From Nocardia aurea (lineage in GTDB: Bacteria > Actinomycetota > Actinomycetes > Mycobacteriales > Mycobacteriaceae), in the NCBI RefSeq assembly GCF_003123685.1, contig NZ_QCYJ01000170.1, positions 301,189 through 365,188 on the forward strand: DNA of 64,000 nt, in the 5' to 3' direction. How positions within the stretch are numbered: position 1 is the first letter of the stretch; each line of letters starts with the position of its first letter. A program made the position numbers and the translations under genes. Of this stretch, positions 27,712 to 36,800 are shown in pieces. The notes under the pieces were generated by a model. That model did no database searches. It saw only the letters and a program-made list of their open reading frames with translations, and was not told the origin of the DNA.

Positions 27712-27989
27712 TCCGGAACCGTGCCGCCGAGTCGGCACGATGTGGATCGCCTCTCGTCCGCACTCGGATGCCGGAAAACAAATTTATGTCTCGGGACGGT
27801 ATTGTCGAATGATCACACGAGACGACGGGAGAACAATGTCCGGCGGTGACCAGGGCGACTCGGTTTCGAGTCGGCCCCGACCATGAACCTACGCACGCCC
27901 GCGCCCAGCCGTGCGCGCCTTCCGCTGGCCGTCGACCGGCCGCGCCGGGGCGAGTCGCCGCGGCACCCCTCGGCGAGAGGATCACGGCG

Positions 27990-29279
27990 ATGACAGCAGC
28001 CAAGCGCGCCACCGCCGTGACGAAGCCCCGGGGCGGTGAATCCTCCGACGACGGTACGCGCAGGACAGAGATCCTGATGACCGCGGAGACCCTCTTCGCC
28101 ACCTCCGGCCTGCGCACCTCGTTACAGGAGATCGCCGACGCGGCGGGCATACTCCCGGGCAGTCTCTATCACCATTTCGACTCGAAAGAGGCCATCCTCG
28201 TCGAGTTGATGCGGCGCTACCACGCCGACCTCGACCGGGTGGCCGAGGCGGCCGTCGCCGAACTCGACGAGTCCGATGAGCGGTCGGCCTCGGACAGAAT
28301 CGTGGAACTGGGTACGGCCATCGCCGAATGCGCCGTCCGCAATCGGGCGGCGCTACAGATGTCGTTCTTCGAAGGGCCAAGTGCCACGACAGAACTGACG
28401 GCGCTGACCCAACTTCGGCCGGTGCGGCTGAACGAGGCGATGTTGCAGACTCTGCGGGCGGGCCGGTGGAGTGGCTACATCCGTTCCGACATCGATCTCC
28501 CGGTGCTCGCCGATCGTATCTGCCAGTCGATGTTGCACGTGGGCCTCGATGTGATCAGGCACAAGGCGACGCCCGCTCGCGTGGCCACCCTGTTGTGCCG
28601 AATTCTGTTGGAAGGTATTGCTTCCGGACCTCTCGGCGATGCCGAACTGGATCGCTCCGCCGCGTTCGCCGCGGTATCGGAGGTCATCGATTCCTGGGCC
28701 GAGGTCGATGTGGACGCCAGCGACAAGGCGCGGCACGTACGCGCCGCGGGACGGGCCGTTTTCGGCCGGCGCGGCTACGAGGCCACCACCGCCCGCGATA
28801 TCGCGGCGGCGGCGGGGATGGCGACCGGCACGGTGTACCGGCTGATCGGCTCGAAAGACCAGTTACTGGCGTCGATCATGCAGGAATTCGGAGAGAAGGT
28901 CGGGGCGGGCTGGATCGCCGCGCTGAATTCCGATTCCAGCGTGCTGGAGAAGCTGGACGCGTTGAGCTGGATCAATATCATGGCCCTGGAACGGTTTCCC
29001 GACGAGTTCCGGATCCAGCTCGCGTGGATGCGCCAGTCCCCACCCGACACACCGAATCCCGGTTGGTCGTTCGCCGCTCGCGTCCGCCAGATGAAGTCGA
29101 TGCTCACCGCGGGCATCCGAGCGGGTGACATCTCGGTCGAAAGCCGGTCGACCGAGATGCTCGCGAGATGTTTCATCGGCGTCCAATGGATTCCCGAGAA
29201 CATCTTGAGGCAGGTGGGCCCCCGCCGCGCGCTGCAACTGGTCCGTGACACGTCGCTGCGCGGCGTCGTGGCGCACTGA
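27990..29279 (+). CDS. Tandem TetR-TetR regulator (two TetR units in one chain)
   Basis: This 429-residue protein is two TetR regulators fused head to tail. The first helix-turn-helix is near residues 25-70 (TSLQEIADAAGILPGSLYHHF). The second is near residues 250-295 (TARDIAAAAGMATGTVYRLIG). The two DNA-binding units differ, and each is followed by a helical ligand/dimer domain. A single chain could act as a pseudo-dimer that reads an asymmetric operator. The ATG at 27990 follows GAGAGG at nine bases. The gene sits between the NorQ operon with its amidohydrolase and the mce region, all of which carry copies of the shared site. That makes it the leading candidate regulator, by inference. Confidence 0.88.
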   Translation: MTAAKRATAVTKPRGGESSDDGTRRTEILMTAETLFATSGLRTSLQEIADAAGILPGSLYHHFDSKEAILVELMRRYHADLDRVAEAAVAELDESDERSASDRIVELGTAIAECAVRNRAALQMSFFEGPSATTELTALTQLRPVRLNEAMLQTLRAGRWSGYIRSDIDLPVLADRICQSMLHVGLDVIRHKATPARVATLLCRILLEGIASGPLGDAELDRSAAFAAVSEVIDSWAEVDVDASDKARHVRAAGRAVFGRRGYEATTARDIAAAAGMATGTVYRLIGSKDQLLASIMQEFGEKVGAGWIAALNSDSSVLEKLDALSWINIMALERFPDEFRIQLAWMRQSPPDTPNPGWSFAARVRQMKSMLTAGIRAGDISVESRSTEMLARCFIGVQWIPENILRQVGPRRALQLVRDTSLRGVVAH

Positions 29280-29293
29280 TCGACCCGACCGCA

Positions 29294-29324
29294 CGGCGGC
29301 GGACGCCACAGCGTCTCGCCGCCG
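29294..29324. terminator. Hairpin between convergent tandem-TetR and SDR genes
   Basis: An outer stem CGGCGGCG/CGCCGCCG and an inner stem GACGC/GCGTC close on a CACA loop with one bulged T. It lies in the 54-bp gap between two converging genes, so it probably ends transcription in both directions. There is no U tract, as is usual in actinomycetes. Confidence 0.6.
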
Positions 29325-29333
29325 AGGGTTCGG

Positions 29334-30194
29334 TCAGAGGTGGTAGTCGTACCACCGCAGATAGCCGCCCGCGTCGACACGCATCTGCATGCCGGTCACG
29401 TAGCGGGCCTCGTCCGAGGCCAAGAAGACCACCATATCGCTGATATCCTCCGGTTCCACGTACGGAACCGGCATGATCTGTTGCACCGGAAAAGCCAGTT
29501 CCGCGTCCGCCCTGGTGGGATTCGGCAGATCGGGTCGGAACGCCTGATACATCGGCTCGCTGTGCAACATCGGGGTATTGCAGTTGGTCGGATGGATCAC
29601 GTTGGCCCGGATGTTGCGCGGCCCGAACTGCGCGGCGAACTCGTGAACATACTGGGCCAGCATGCGTTTGGACAACGGGTAGGCGATGCCGCCCGGATCG
29701 GTCCCCGGATTGTCCAGCTGTTTGGTCTGCATGAGACCCGCGGTCGATCCGGTCGCGATGACCGACGCGCCGTCGCTCAGATGCGGCAGCGCGGCCTGGA
29801 TGGCGTTGATCGTGCCCACGAGATTGGTGGCGATCACATCGCACCAGGCTTGGTCTTTCGGTTCTCCCTTCATACCCGCGATCCCGGCCTGCGCCACGAC
29901 GATGTCGAGTTTGCCGAACTCGGCTATCCCCGCCAGGACCGCGGCCTCCATCTGATCGGCGGACCGCACATCCGCCTCTCGCGTCAGTACCCGACGGCCT
30001 GCCTTCTCCACCAGTCGCGCCGTCTCGGCGAGGTCCTCGGGCCGCGCCAGCGCGTACCTGAGCGTTTCGACATCCCGGCACAGATCGACCGCGATGATGT
30101 CGGCCCCTTCCTCTGCCAGCCGCACCGCGTGGCTGCGTCCCTGACCTCGGGCCGCGCCCGTGATGAACGCGACCTTCCCTTCCACACGCCCCAT
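29334..30194 (-). CDS. Mycofactocin-coupled-type short-chain dehydrogenase
   Basis: This 286-residue SDR has the signature of the mycofactocin-coupled SDR family: FITGAARGQGRSHAVRLAEEG near residue 10, IIAVDLC after the second strand, the inserted segment with LAETARLVE, and a Tyr-Lys active site in AYPLSK. Such enzymes keep NAD bound and pass electrons to mycofactocin, and include carveol-type dehydrogenases for terpenoid alcohols. AAGGAAG precedes the ATG at 30194. It diverges from the mce operon across a 310-bp control region. No mycofactocin biosynthesis genes are in the window. Confidence 0.9.
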   Translation of the reverse strand: MGRVEGKVAFITGAARGQGRSHAVRLAEEGADIIAVDLCRDVETLRYALARPEDLAETARLVEKAGRRVLTREADVRSADQMEAAVLAGIAEFGKLDIVVAQAGIAGMKGEPKDQAWCDVIATNLVGTINAIQAALPHLSDGASVIATGSTAGLMQTKQLDNPGTDPGGIAYPLSKRMLAQYVHEFAAQFGPRNIRANVIHPTNCNTPMLHSEPMYQAFRPDLPNPTRADAELAFPVQQIMPVPYVEPEDISDMVVFLASDEARYVTGMQMRVDAGGYLRWYDYHL

Positions 30195-30301
30195 CTCGAC
30201 TTCCTTTCAACCATTGTGCGATCGGCGATTGCCGAAAGGCCATCAGCAGAAGGGCTGTAACGCCGCCTCGACCGGACGCCCCGACTAGTGTGCAGAGTAC
30301 G

Positions 30302-30317
30302 GAACGAAAATTCGGTT
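30302..30317 (+). promoter_or_regulatory. Shared 16-bp operator-like site (copy D)
   Basis: Plus strand GAACGAAAATTCGGTT, one base off in the last quartet. It lies 108 bp upstream of the SDR start at 30194 and about 170 bp before the mce-proximal copy. Its orientation matches the mce genes. Confidence 0.55.
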
Positions 30318-30435
30318 CACAAGGGGCCGTGCGAGCCGACGGGCTCTCCGTCGCACCGGATACGCCACAGGAGAATCCCCGGAAGCGACAGCCCCGACCG
30401 CTCCGAATCCCCCGCCCCCGTCATGTTTTCAACTG

Positions 30436-30465
30436 TTGACTGTCCGAGCGTCACGCCTCTATGGT
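30436..30465 (+). promoter_or_regulatory. Candidate mce operon promoter
   Basis: TTGACT at 30436-30441 and TATGGT at 30460-30465 are 18 bp apart. The operator-like site at 30472 begins seven bases after the -10 box, over the expected transcription start, a position suited to repression. Confidence 0.45.
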
Positions 30466-30471
30466 GGCGCG

Positions 30472-30487
30472 GAACGAATATTCGGTC
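30472..30487 (+). promoter_or_regulatory. Shared 16-bp operator-like site (copy E), mce operon
   Basis: Plus strand GAACGAATATTCGGTC, the most symmetric copy: apart from one mismatched pair its two half-sites are inverted repeats around AAT/ATT. It follows the candidate promoter and ends eight bases before AGGAGG. Confidence 0.65.
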
Positions 30488-30504
30488 GCAACCTAGGAGG
30501 CTGC

Positions 30505-30591
30505 GTGGAATCGCTCATCGATACCACGATCGGCGACAGTGTCACCTACCGGATGATCCCGTTTCGTCCTGGCGATCGGTGTCGCACGTGA
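30505..30591 (+). CDS. 28-residue leader ORF overlapping yrbEA
   Basis: A GTG at 30505 stands four bases after a perfect AGGAGG (30495-30500). The frame runs 28 codons (MESLIDTTIGDSVTYR...) and stops at TGA 30589-30591, overlapping the yrbEA GTG at 30588 as GTGA. It is the only strong ribosome-binding site at the head of the mce operon. It could be a coupling or regulatory leader peptide, or the stub of a lost first gene. No family is recognised. Confidence 0.5.
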   Translation: MESLIDTTIGDSVTYRMIPFRPGDRCRT

Positions 30592-31451
30592 GCGTCGACC
30601 CCGTCGGCGTGGAACCCGCCCGGAGTTCGGCCGGCGAGGAAATCGCGGTCTGGTCTCGCGGATATGTTCGCAGGCATCCGGCGGCGTCTCTGGAAACGCT
30701 CGGCAGGCAGGTCCTCCTGGGCGGCCGAGCCGTCCGTTACCTGGTCGCCGATACCTGGACCGGGAAATTCCCGTTCGGTGAATTCGTCCACCAAGCGGCG
30801 TTCATGGTCAAGACCTCGGTCGTCCCGACGGTCGCCGTGGCGCTCCCGGTCAGCGCGACGCTATCGATCCAATTCGGATTGCTGGCAGGCCAGGTCGGAG
30901 CGACCTCACTGGCCGGTGCGGCCAGCGGCCTGGCGGTGATCCGGCAATCGGCGCCACTGGTGACAGCGATTCTGCTGGCCGCCGCTGTCGGCTCGGCGAT
31001 ATGTTCCGACCTCGGCGCGCGCACGATTCGCGACGAGATCGACGCCATGGAAGTCATGGGCGTCTCGGCACTGCGTCGGCTCGTGGTTCCGAGGCTCGCC
31101 GCCGGAATCATCGTGGCGATGGCGTTGACCGGATTCAGCTGTTTCATCGGCTTTCTCGCCGGATATCTGTTCAATGTCTACGTCCAGGACGGAACGCCGG
31201 GCAGTTTCATGGCGACGTTCTCGTCGTTCGCGACCGCGGGCGACCTGTATCTGGCGATGGTGAAGGCCGCGGTGTTCGGCACCATCGTGACGGTGGTCGC
31301 CTGCGAGAAGGGCCTCAACACCAAGGGCGGGCCGGGCGGGGTCGCCAATTCCGTGAACGCCACCGTGGTCGCGTCGATCATCTTGCTGATGGTCGTGAAC
31401 GTCGGGTTCACCGAGATGTACACGATCCTGTTCCCGAGGACGACGCTCTGA
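30588..31451 (+). CDS. yrbEA: YrbE/MlaE-type permease of the Mce transporter, first subunit
   Basis: This 287-residue inner-membrane permease has about six helices and the MlaE-family core: VGSAICSDLGARTIRDEIDAMEVMG near residue 140, the coupling segment that contacts the ATPase. With the second YrbE and six Mce proteins it forms a lipid or steroid importer. The ATPase (MceG) is normally encoded elsewhere and is absent here. No good Shine-Dalgarno precedes GTG 30588, so translation probably depends on the 28-codon leader. GTG 30579 is the alternative. The next gene overlaps by one base (TGATG). Confidence 0.92.
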   Translation: MSVDPVGVEPARSSAGEEIAVWSRGYVRRHPAASLETLGRQVLLGGRAVRYLVADTWTGKFPFGEFVHQAAFMVKTSVVPTVAVALPVSATLSIQFGLLAGQVGATSLAGAASGLAVIRQSAPLVTAILLAAAVGSAICSDLGARTIRDEIDAMEVMGVSALRRLVVPRLAAGIIVAMALTGFSCFIGFLAGYLFNVYVQDGTPGSFMATFSSFATAGDLYLAMVKAAVFGTIVTVVACEKGLNTKGGPGGVANSVNATVVASIILLMVVNVGFTEMYTILFPRTTL

Positions 31452-32305
31452 TGGCGGCGACGTACCTCCCGCCGGGAATCCGACCGCTACTGACCGTCAC
31501 CCGGGGACCGGTGAACATCCTCATCCAACTCGGTCACATGATCACCTTCTTCCTGCGGGCCTTCACCTCGATTCCGCTGGCGATACGGCATTACAGCCGG
31601 GAATCGGTCAAAATCCTGTCCGATGTCACCTGGGGCAACGGCTCACTGGTCGTCGGCGGCGGTACCGCAGGCGTCATCATCGTTCTCGGCGCGTCCGCCG
31701 GGGCGATCGTCGGCATCGAGGGTTACAGCGCACTGAAACTCCTCGGCATGGAACCGGCCACCGGCATGATCGCGGCCACCGCCGCGACACGCGAGCTCGC
31801 CCCGATCATGGCCTCGATCGCCTTCGCCTCACAGGCCGGATGCCGGTTCACCGCGCAACTCGGCGCCATGAGGATCGCCGAGGAGATCGACGCGCTCGAA
31901 TCGATCGCGATCCGACCGATCCCCTACCTGGTCTCCACGAGGCTGCTCGCGTCCATGGTGGCTCTGGTTCCGCTCTATCTCGCCGCGCTCGCCGCCGACT
32001 ACCTCGCCGTCGAAGCATTCGTCTGGGTCGCGGGCGGTGATTCGTTCGGCACCTACGCGCACTACTTCAACCTGGTGCTCAGCGGCACCGACATCTTCTA
32101 TTCGCTGCTCAAAGGACTGGTCTTCGTCGTCATCACCACGACGATCCAGTGCTACTACGGCTACTACGCCTCCGGCGGCCCGCAGGGTGTCGGCGTCGCG
32201 GCCGGGCGCGCGATGCGTGCCGCCATCACCGTGATGATCTCGGTGAATCTACTGATGACACTTGCGCTCTGGGGTTTCGACTCCGGTTCGAGATTGAGCG
32301 GGTGA
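31451..32305 (+). CDS. yrbEB: YrbE/MlaE-type permease of the Mce transporter, second subunit
   Basis: This 284-residue permease is the partner of yrbEA. It has the same coupling motif (FTAQLGAMRIAEEIDALESI near residue 140), preceded by ASQAGCR, and several hydrophobic helices. Its ATG shares one base with the yrbEA stop, and mceA starts four bases after its own stop, so the operon is tightly coupled. Confidence 0.93.
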   Translation: MAATYLPPGIRPLLTVTRGPVNILIQLGHMITFFLRAFTSIPLAIRHYSRESVKILSDVTWGNGSLVVGGGTAGVIIVLGASAGAIVGIEGYSALKLLGMEPATGMIAATAATRELAPIMASIAFASQAGCRFTAQLGAMRIAEEIDALESIAIRPIPYLVSTRLLASMVALVPLYLAALAADYLAVEAFVWVAGGDSFGTYAHYFNLVLSGTDIFYSLLKGLVFVVITTTIQCYYGYYASGGPQGVGVAAGRAMRAAITVMISVNLLMTLALWGFDSGSRLSG

Positions 32306-32309
32306 CCCG

Positions 32310-33605
32310 ATGCCCATCCTGTTCGAATCCGACGACAGAGATCTCACCAACACGAAACTGCTGCTGCGCGGCATCGCCTTCACCATCGTGGCCGCCGCGG
32401 TGGTCACCGCGGGCATCGTGCGCTCACAGGGCGGTTTCGAGGATTCGGTGGCCGTGACGGCGCTGATGAGCGATATCGGAGACGGGCTGCCGCCCAAATC
32501 CGATGTGAAGTATCGCGGCGTACTCGTCGGCTCGGTGTCGGAGGTCGTCGCGCCCGCCAACGGCGCGCCGACCCGGGTCCGGCTCGACCTGAAGCCCGAA
32601 CGCGTGCCCGGTATACCGAGCACGGTCACCGCACGGGTCGTGCCCAGCAATGTCTTCGCCGTCCCATCGATCCAACTGGTCGACAACGGCGCGGGCTCAC
32701 CGTTGAAGGCGGGCACCGAGATTCACGAGGATCACGGACTCGCGACGGTGCAATTGCAGACCTCGTTGACGGCGTTGAGCCGAATCGCCGCGGCCGCGGG
32801 CCGATCACGCACCGACCCGACGGTCGGCATTCTCGAAACCGTCCAAACCGCCACCAGCGGCCGGGGATCGGACGCGTTGCGCGCGGGCGCCCAACTCGAA
32901 CGGATCGTGGCAGCGATGAGCGAAGTGACCGCCTCCGACGGCAGCCGATCCACCCTGGGCGTGCTCACCGCGGCGCTGAACGGGTTACAGTCCTCCTCCC
33001 CCGATCTGCTCGACGCGGTCAATCAGGCGGTCATCCCCCTGCGCACCGTCGCGGCACAACGCGCGGGGTTGACCGAACTCGTCAGCGGCGGACTGGTGAC
33101 CACCGCGACGGTGGCCGAGGCCATGAACAACCACACCGACACGCTGCTCGACATCACCGCCGACTTCGGACCGGTGCTCGACGTACTCAGCGCAGGAAGC
33201 CAGAACTTCACGCAGATGACCACCTCGCAGCGCAATGTCGCGGAGAAGGTCACCCAGGTGCTCTGGCGTCCGGAAAGTCAGAGCGCCGTTCCGAAGATCA
33301 TCGTCGAACTCACCCCGCACAAGCAGTACACGCGCGAAGACTGTCCCCGCTACGGCGAATTGGCCGGGCCCAGTTGCCTCACCGGACCACCGGGCCCCGG
33401 TGTCCTCGGCACCGCGAACACCGGCCCGACGCCCGCGGCGGCCACCCGCGGACGTGAGCCGACGGGCAGCGTCGACGATCGCGCGCAGATCGCGCGAATC
33501 CTGGGAACGACGCCCGACGCGTTGTCGACACTCCTGCTCGGGCCGCTCGTGCGCGGCAACGACGTGCAGGTCACACCCGCTCCGACCGAGGGAGGACCCC
33601 GATGA
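32310..33605 (+). CDS. mceA: MCE-family protein, MceA position
   Basis: This 431-residue protein has one N-terminal membrane helix (residues 18-40), the MCE domain at about 45-125 (DIGDGLPPKSDVKYRGVLVG), a helical central part and a Pro/Thr-rich tail. Six such proteins line up to form a periplasmic tunnel for lipids in mycobacterial Mce complexes. Two cysteines late in the chain (EDCPRY, PSCLTG) could form a disulfide. Its stop overlaps the next ATG as ATGA. Confidence 0.9.
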   Translation: MPILFESDDRDLTNTKLLLRGIAFTIVAAAVVTAGIVRSQGGFEDSVAVTALMSDIGDGLPPKSDVKYRGVLVGSVSEVVAPANGAPTRVRLDLKPERVPGIPSTVTARVVPSNVFAVPSIQLVDNGAGSPLKAGTEIHEDHGLATVQLQTSLTALSRIAAAAGRSRTDPTVGILETVQTATSGRGSDALRAGAQLERIVAAMSEVTASDGSRSTLGVLTAALNGLQSSSPDLLDAVNQAVIPLRTVAAQRAGLTELVSGGLVTTATVAEAMNNHTDTLLDITADFGPVLDVLSAGSQNFTQMTTSQRNVAEKVTQVLWRPESQSAVPKIIVELTPHKQYTREDCPRYGELAGPSCLTGPPGPGVLGTANTGPTPAAATRGREPTGSVDDRAQIARILGTTPDALSTLLLGPLVRGNDVQVTPAPTEGGPR

Positions 33606-34639
33606 GTTACCGACGGCCATTGGTCGGAGTGACGCTGTTCCTGGTGATCGCGGTCGTCATGACCTGGATGGTCGGTGCGACTCTGCAACGGGGTGTTCCC
33701 GGCCGAACCCACAGCTATTCGGCGCTGTTCACCGATGTGTCGGGCCTACGGGTCGGTGACGACGTGCGCATGGCGGGCGTGCAGGTCGGCCGGGTCGAGG
33801 CCGTCGAGATCGAGGGAACCGCCGCCGAAGTCACGTTCGAGGTGCAGCGCGATCAGATTCTCTACGGCAACACCCAAGTGGCGGTGACCTACCAGAATCT
33901 GATCGGCCAACGCTATCTCGGACTCTCGATGGCCGATTTCGGCGAGCCCGAACCGTTGAAACCGGGGGCGCGGATCCCGCTCGAACACACCGAACCCTCC
34001 TTCGATCTGTCCGGACTGCTCAACGGTTTCCAGCCCCTGTTCGGCCTGCTCGATCCCGAAGATGTCGATGACATCACCTCCGCGCTGATTCGCGCGCTCC
34101 AGGGTGAAGACAGCGCGATTCCCACCCTGATCGCCCGAACAGCCACGCTGGCACAATCCTTCGCCGGCCCGGACGAGATCCTCGGCTCGATCATCGACAA
34201 CCTGAGCCGCGTGGTGGGTGACCTCGCGAAGCAGAGCGGCGATCTGGCGACCACGATCGGACAGACCCGTAAGATCTTCGACGGCCTGTACGAGCGGCGC
34301 GACACCCTGCTCGACCAGACCACCGCGATCGCGGCGGTGGTCGATCGGGCCTCGCGGGTGGTACAGGGGGCCGCACCCTCGATGAACCGCTTCGTCGAAC
34401 GTCCATCCGGCTTCGCCGCGCATTTCGTGCACAACAAGGCGTCCTTCGCCTATCTCGCCTACAACCTTCCGCTGCTGCTCCAGACGCTGGGACGCATCGT
34501 CGACCAGGGGGCGTATCTGACCGCCTATGTCTGCGATATCGGCTTCAGCATGGTTCCGGGAATCGACCCGCTGATCGCCTCGATCCTGGGAATCGCCAGT
34601 CCGAGCGGCACACCCGAACACTCCCCGATCTGTCGGTGA
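33602..34639 (+). CDS. mceB: MCE-family protein, MceB position
   Basis: This 345-residue protein has a membrane helix at residues 8-25, the MCE domain at about 37-115 (DVSGLRVGDDVRMAGVQVGRV) and a long helical region with many hydrophobic heptads. It has the two C-terminal cysteines seen in this family (VCDIGF, SPICR). It overlaps both neighbours by four bases. Role as for the other Mce subunits. Confidence 0.92.
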   Translation: MSYRRPLVGVTLFLVIAVVMTWMVGATLQRGVPGRTHSYSALFTDVSGLRVGDDVRMAGVQVGRVEAVEIEGTAAEVTFEVQRDQILYGNTQVAVTYQNLIGQRYLGLSMADFGEPEPLKPGARIPLEHTEPSFDLSGLLNGFQPLFGLLDPEDVDDITSALIRALQGEDSAIPTLIARTATLAQSFAGPDEILGSIIDNLSRVVGDLAKQSGDLATTIGQTRKIFDGLYERRDTLLDQTTAIAAVVDRASRVVQGAAPSMNRFVERPSGFAAHFVHNKASFAYLAYNLPLLLQTLGRIVDQGAYLTAYVCDIGFSMVPGIDPLIASILGIASPSGTPEHSPICR

Positions 34640-35700
34640 TCGCTATGAGAAGACCACGTTTGCCCACACTCCGGAAACTTCGCGTCGCGGGACCGACCGG
34701 GACGGCAGCCCCGTTGCGCGTCGGCGTGATCACGGTCGCGCTCTTGGCGACGGTGCTCGCGGCCACCGTCTTCGTCAATTCGCTGCATCTCGGGAAATCC
34801 ACGTATCAGGCGCATTTCGTCCAGGCCGCCGGAATAGCCCCGGGCGATGCGGTGACCTACGTCGGGATCCCGATCGGCACCGTCACCGGCACCCGACTCA
34901 CGGGCGACCACGTGACCGTGACGATGAAAATCGACCGGGACGCGAAACTGGGCGCCGACACCCGTGCGTCGATCAAGCTGACGACCCTGCTCGGGTCGCG
35001 CTATGTCGAGCTGCGCTCGAACGGGACCGGCCGGTTGCGCGACAACGACATTCCCCTGTCACAGACCGAAGTCCCCTACAACCTGGAGACCGCCCTCCAG
35101 GACGCGACCAGAACCTTCGGCGAACTCGACGCCGAGCAGATCGCGAACTCGATGACCACGCTCTCCGACAAACTGCGGGATCTGCCGCCCGTGGTACCGG
35201 AGGTGATGCACAACGTGCAGGCGCTGTCGGCGGTCATCGCCCAGCGCCGCGGCCAGATCGGCACCCTGGTGACGAGTACCGCTCAGGTCACGAGCGTGAT
35301 CCGTGACCAGCAGGGCGATCTCGCGTCGTTGGTGAGCCAGGGACGCACCGTGCTACAGGAGATCAACTCCCGCCAGGACGCGCTGCGACGGCTGCTCGCC
35401 GCCACGACAGCGCTCGTCCATCAGCTCGAACCGATCATCGTCGAGGATCGCCCGCAGTTGCAGGGGCTGCTCGACGACCTGCACTCGATGACGACCATGA
35501 TCGCGAGCAACGACGCGCTGCTGCGCAATATCCTGCAAATCCTGCCCGTGCCGTGGAGATTGTTCGCCAACGCGACCGGAACCGGTATGGAGTTGTCGGC
35601 CGCCGCGCCGGACGGGGCGTTCGTCGACTCGTTCATGTGCGCGCTGAGCAAGCGCGCCATCGAAATGGGCAAAGCCCCCTACCTCGAGGATTGCAAATGA
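34636..35700 (+). CDS. mceC: MCE-family protein, MceC position
   Basis: This 354-residue protein has a membrane helix around residues 28-47, the MCE domain following (AAGIAPGDAVTYVGIPIGTV) and a coiled helical segment. The GTG at 34636 overlaps the mceB stop as GTGA; an in-frame ATG three codons later is possible. Two C-terminal cysteines (FMCALS, EDCK) match the pattern of its neighbours. Confidence 0.9.
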   Translation: MIAMRRPRLPTLRKLRVAGPTGTAAPLRVGVITVALLATVLAATVFVNSLHLGKSTYQAHFVQAAGIAPGDAVTYVGIPIGTVTGTRLTGDHVTVTMKIDRDAKLGADTRASIKLTTLLGSRYVELRSNGTGRLRDNDIPLSQTEVPYNLETALQDATRTFGELDAEQIANSMTTLSDKLRDLPPVVPEVMHNVQALSAVIAQRRGQIGTLVTSTAQVTSVIRDQQGDLASLVSQGRTVLQEINSRQDALRRLLAATTALVHQLEPIIVEDRPQLQGLLDDLHSMTTMIASNDALLRNILQILPVPWRLFANATGTGMELSAAAPDGAFVDSFMCALSKRAIEMGKAPYLEDCK

Positions 35701-36800
35701 GCCGTGTACCACCGTGGGTGAAACTATCCGTGGTCGTCGCACTCGGCGCCGCGCTGGGCGGCTGTTCGACCGATATCGGTCCGCTGGCCGCCGACACGAC
35801 GATCACCGCGACCTTCGACAACGCCAACGGCATCTATGTCGGCAATGTGGTCGCGGTGTTGGGGATGAAAGTCGGCGAGGTGGTCGACGTCCGGGCGCAC
35901 GGCACCGGTGTCGATGTCGAGCTCCGTGTGAACGGGGATGTCGCGATCCCCGCCGATGTCAGGGCGGTCACCGTCTCCGATTCCATTCTCACCGACCGGC
36001 ATGTGGAACTCACCCCCGTCTATCGGGGTGGACCGAGGTTGAGTGGGAACGCCGCCCTCGGGTTGGACCGTACGAATACGCCGATCGAATTCGACAGCCT
36101 GTTGGAAATGGTCGAAAAGCTCACCGGCGCACTCGGTGGCGACGGCGCGGGCAAAGGGCCGGTGGCCGACCTCGTCGACCTGGGTACCGCGGTCACCTCG
36201 GGTAACGGCGACGATATGCGCGCGGCGCTGAGCGAACTCGCCCGGGCCATGAGAACCGGCGACGACAACGGCGCGGCCACCCGCGATGCCATCACCGAGG
36301 TCGTCACCAACCTCGACTCGCTCACCGACCTGGCCGCGCGCAACGACCGGACGCTGCGCGAATTCGGTTCCGGCATATACCGATTGAGTGACCTACTGGC
36401 GGATCAGGACATCGGCGGCGGCAACACGGGCGCCACCGTCAATCGGATTCTCGTCGCGGTCACCGAACTCCTGCAAAAGAATCAGCAGACGCTCGCGAAC
36501 CTGGCGGGCAACGCCGACACGATATTCACCTCGCTGGCCGACTACAACAACAACATAGCCGAGTTCCTGGATGTCTTTCCGCTGGTCACCAGCAACACCT
36601 ATAACGCTATCGACCAGAATGTCGGCGCGTTGCGCGCCACAGTCGACCTCAATCGGCTTCTGCTGGACGGGCAGATGGTCAAAGAGGTCTGCAATCTGCT
36701 GAATCTGACGAACCTCGGCTGCAATACCGGAGACATGCGTGACATGGGCCCCGACTTCGGCATCACCGCGATACTGCAAGGACTGGCGCAGACGAAATGA
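35697..36800 (+). CDS. mceD: MCE-family protein, MceD position, with a lipobox
   Basis: This 367-residue protein begins with a signal sequence ending in ALGGC (Cys near residue 23), which looks like a lipobox. The MCE domain follows at about 35-115 (NANGIYVGNVVAVLGMKVGEV), then a helical region. In M. tuberculosis operons the lipoprotein is usually the E-position protein; here both D and E carry the signal. It overlaps both neighbours by 4 bp. Confidence 0.9.
   Translation: MSRVPPWVKLSVVVALGAALGGCSTDIGPLAADTTITATFDNANGIYVGNVVAVLGMKVGEVVDVRAHGTGVDVELRVNGDVAIPADVRAVTVSDSILTDRHVELTPVYRGGPRLSGNAALGLDRTNTPIEFDSLLEMVEKLTGALGGDGAGKGPVADLVDLGTAVTSGNGDDMRAALSELARAMRTGDDNGAATRDAITEVVTNLDSLTDLAARNDRTLREFGSGIYRLSDLLADQDIGGGNTGATVNRILVAVTELLQKNQQTLANLAGNADTIFTSLADYNNNIAEFLDVFPLVTSNTYNAIDQNVGALRATVDLNRLLLDGQMVKEVCNLLNLTNLGCNTGDMRDMGPDFGITAILQGLAQTK

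Larger units (their letters stand above)
30195..30504. other. Control region between the mycofactocin-type SDR and the mce operon
   Basis: This 310-bp region has no gene. It contains two shared operator-like sites (30302-30317 and 30472-30487), a candidate sigma-70-type promoter at 30436-30465, and the AGGAGG of the leader ORF at 30495-30500. Confidence 0.6.

Noticed and set aside
27774..27792. AACAAATTTATGTC, resembling the shared 16-bp motif, upstream of the tandem TetR gene
   Set aside because: Only about half the positions match, with a one-base length difference; too weak to count, though an autoregulatory site here would make sense.
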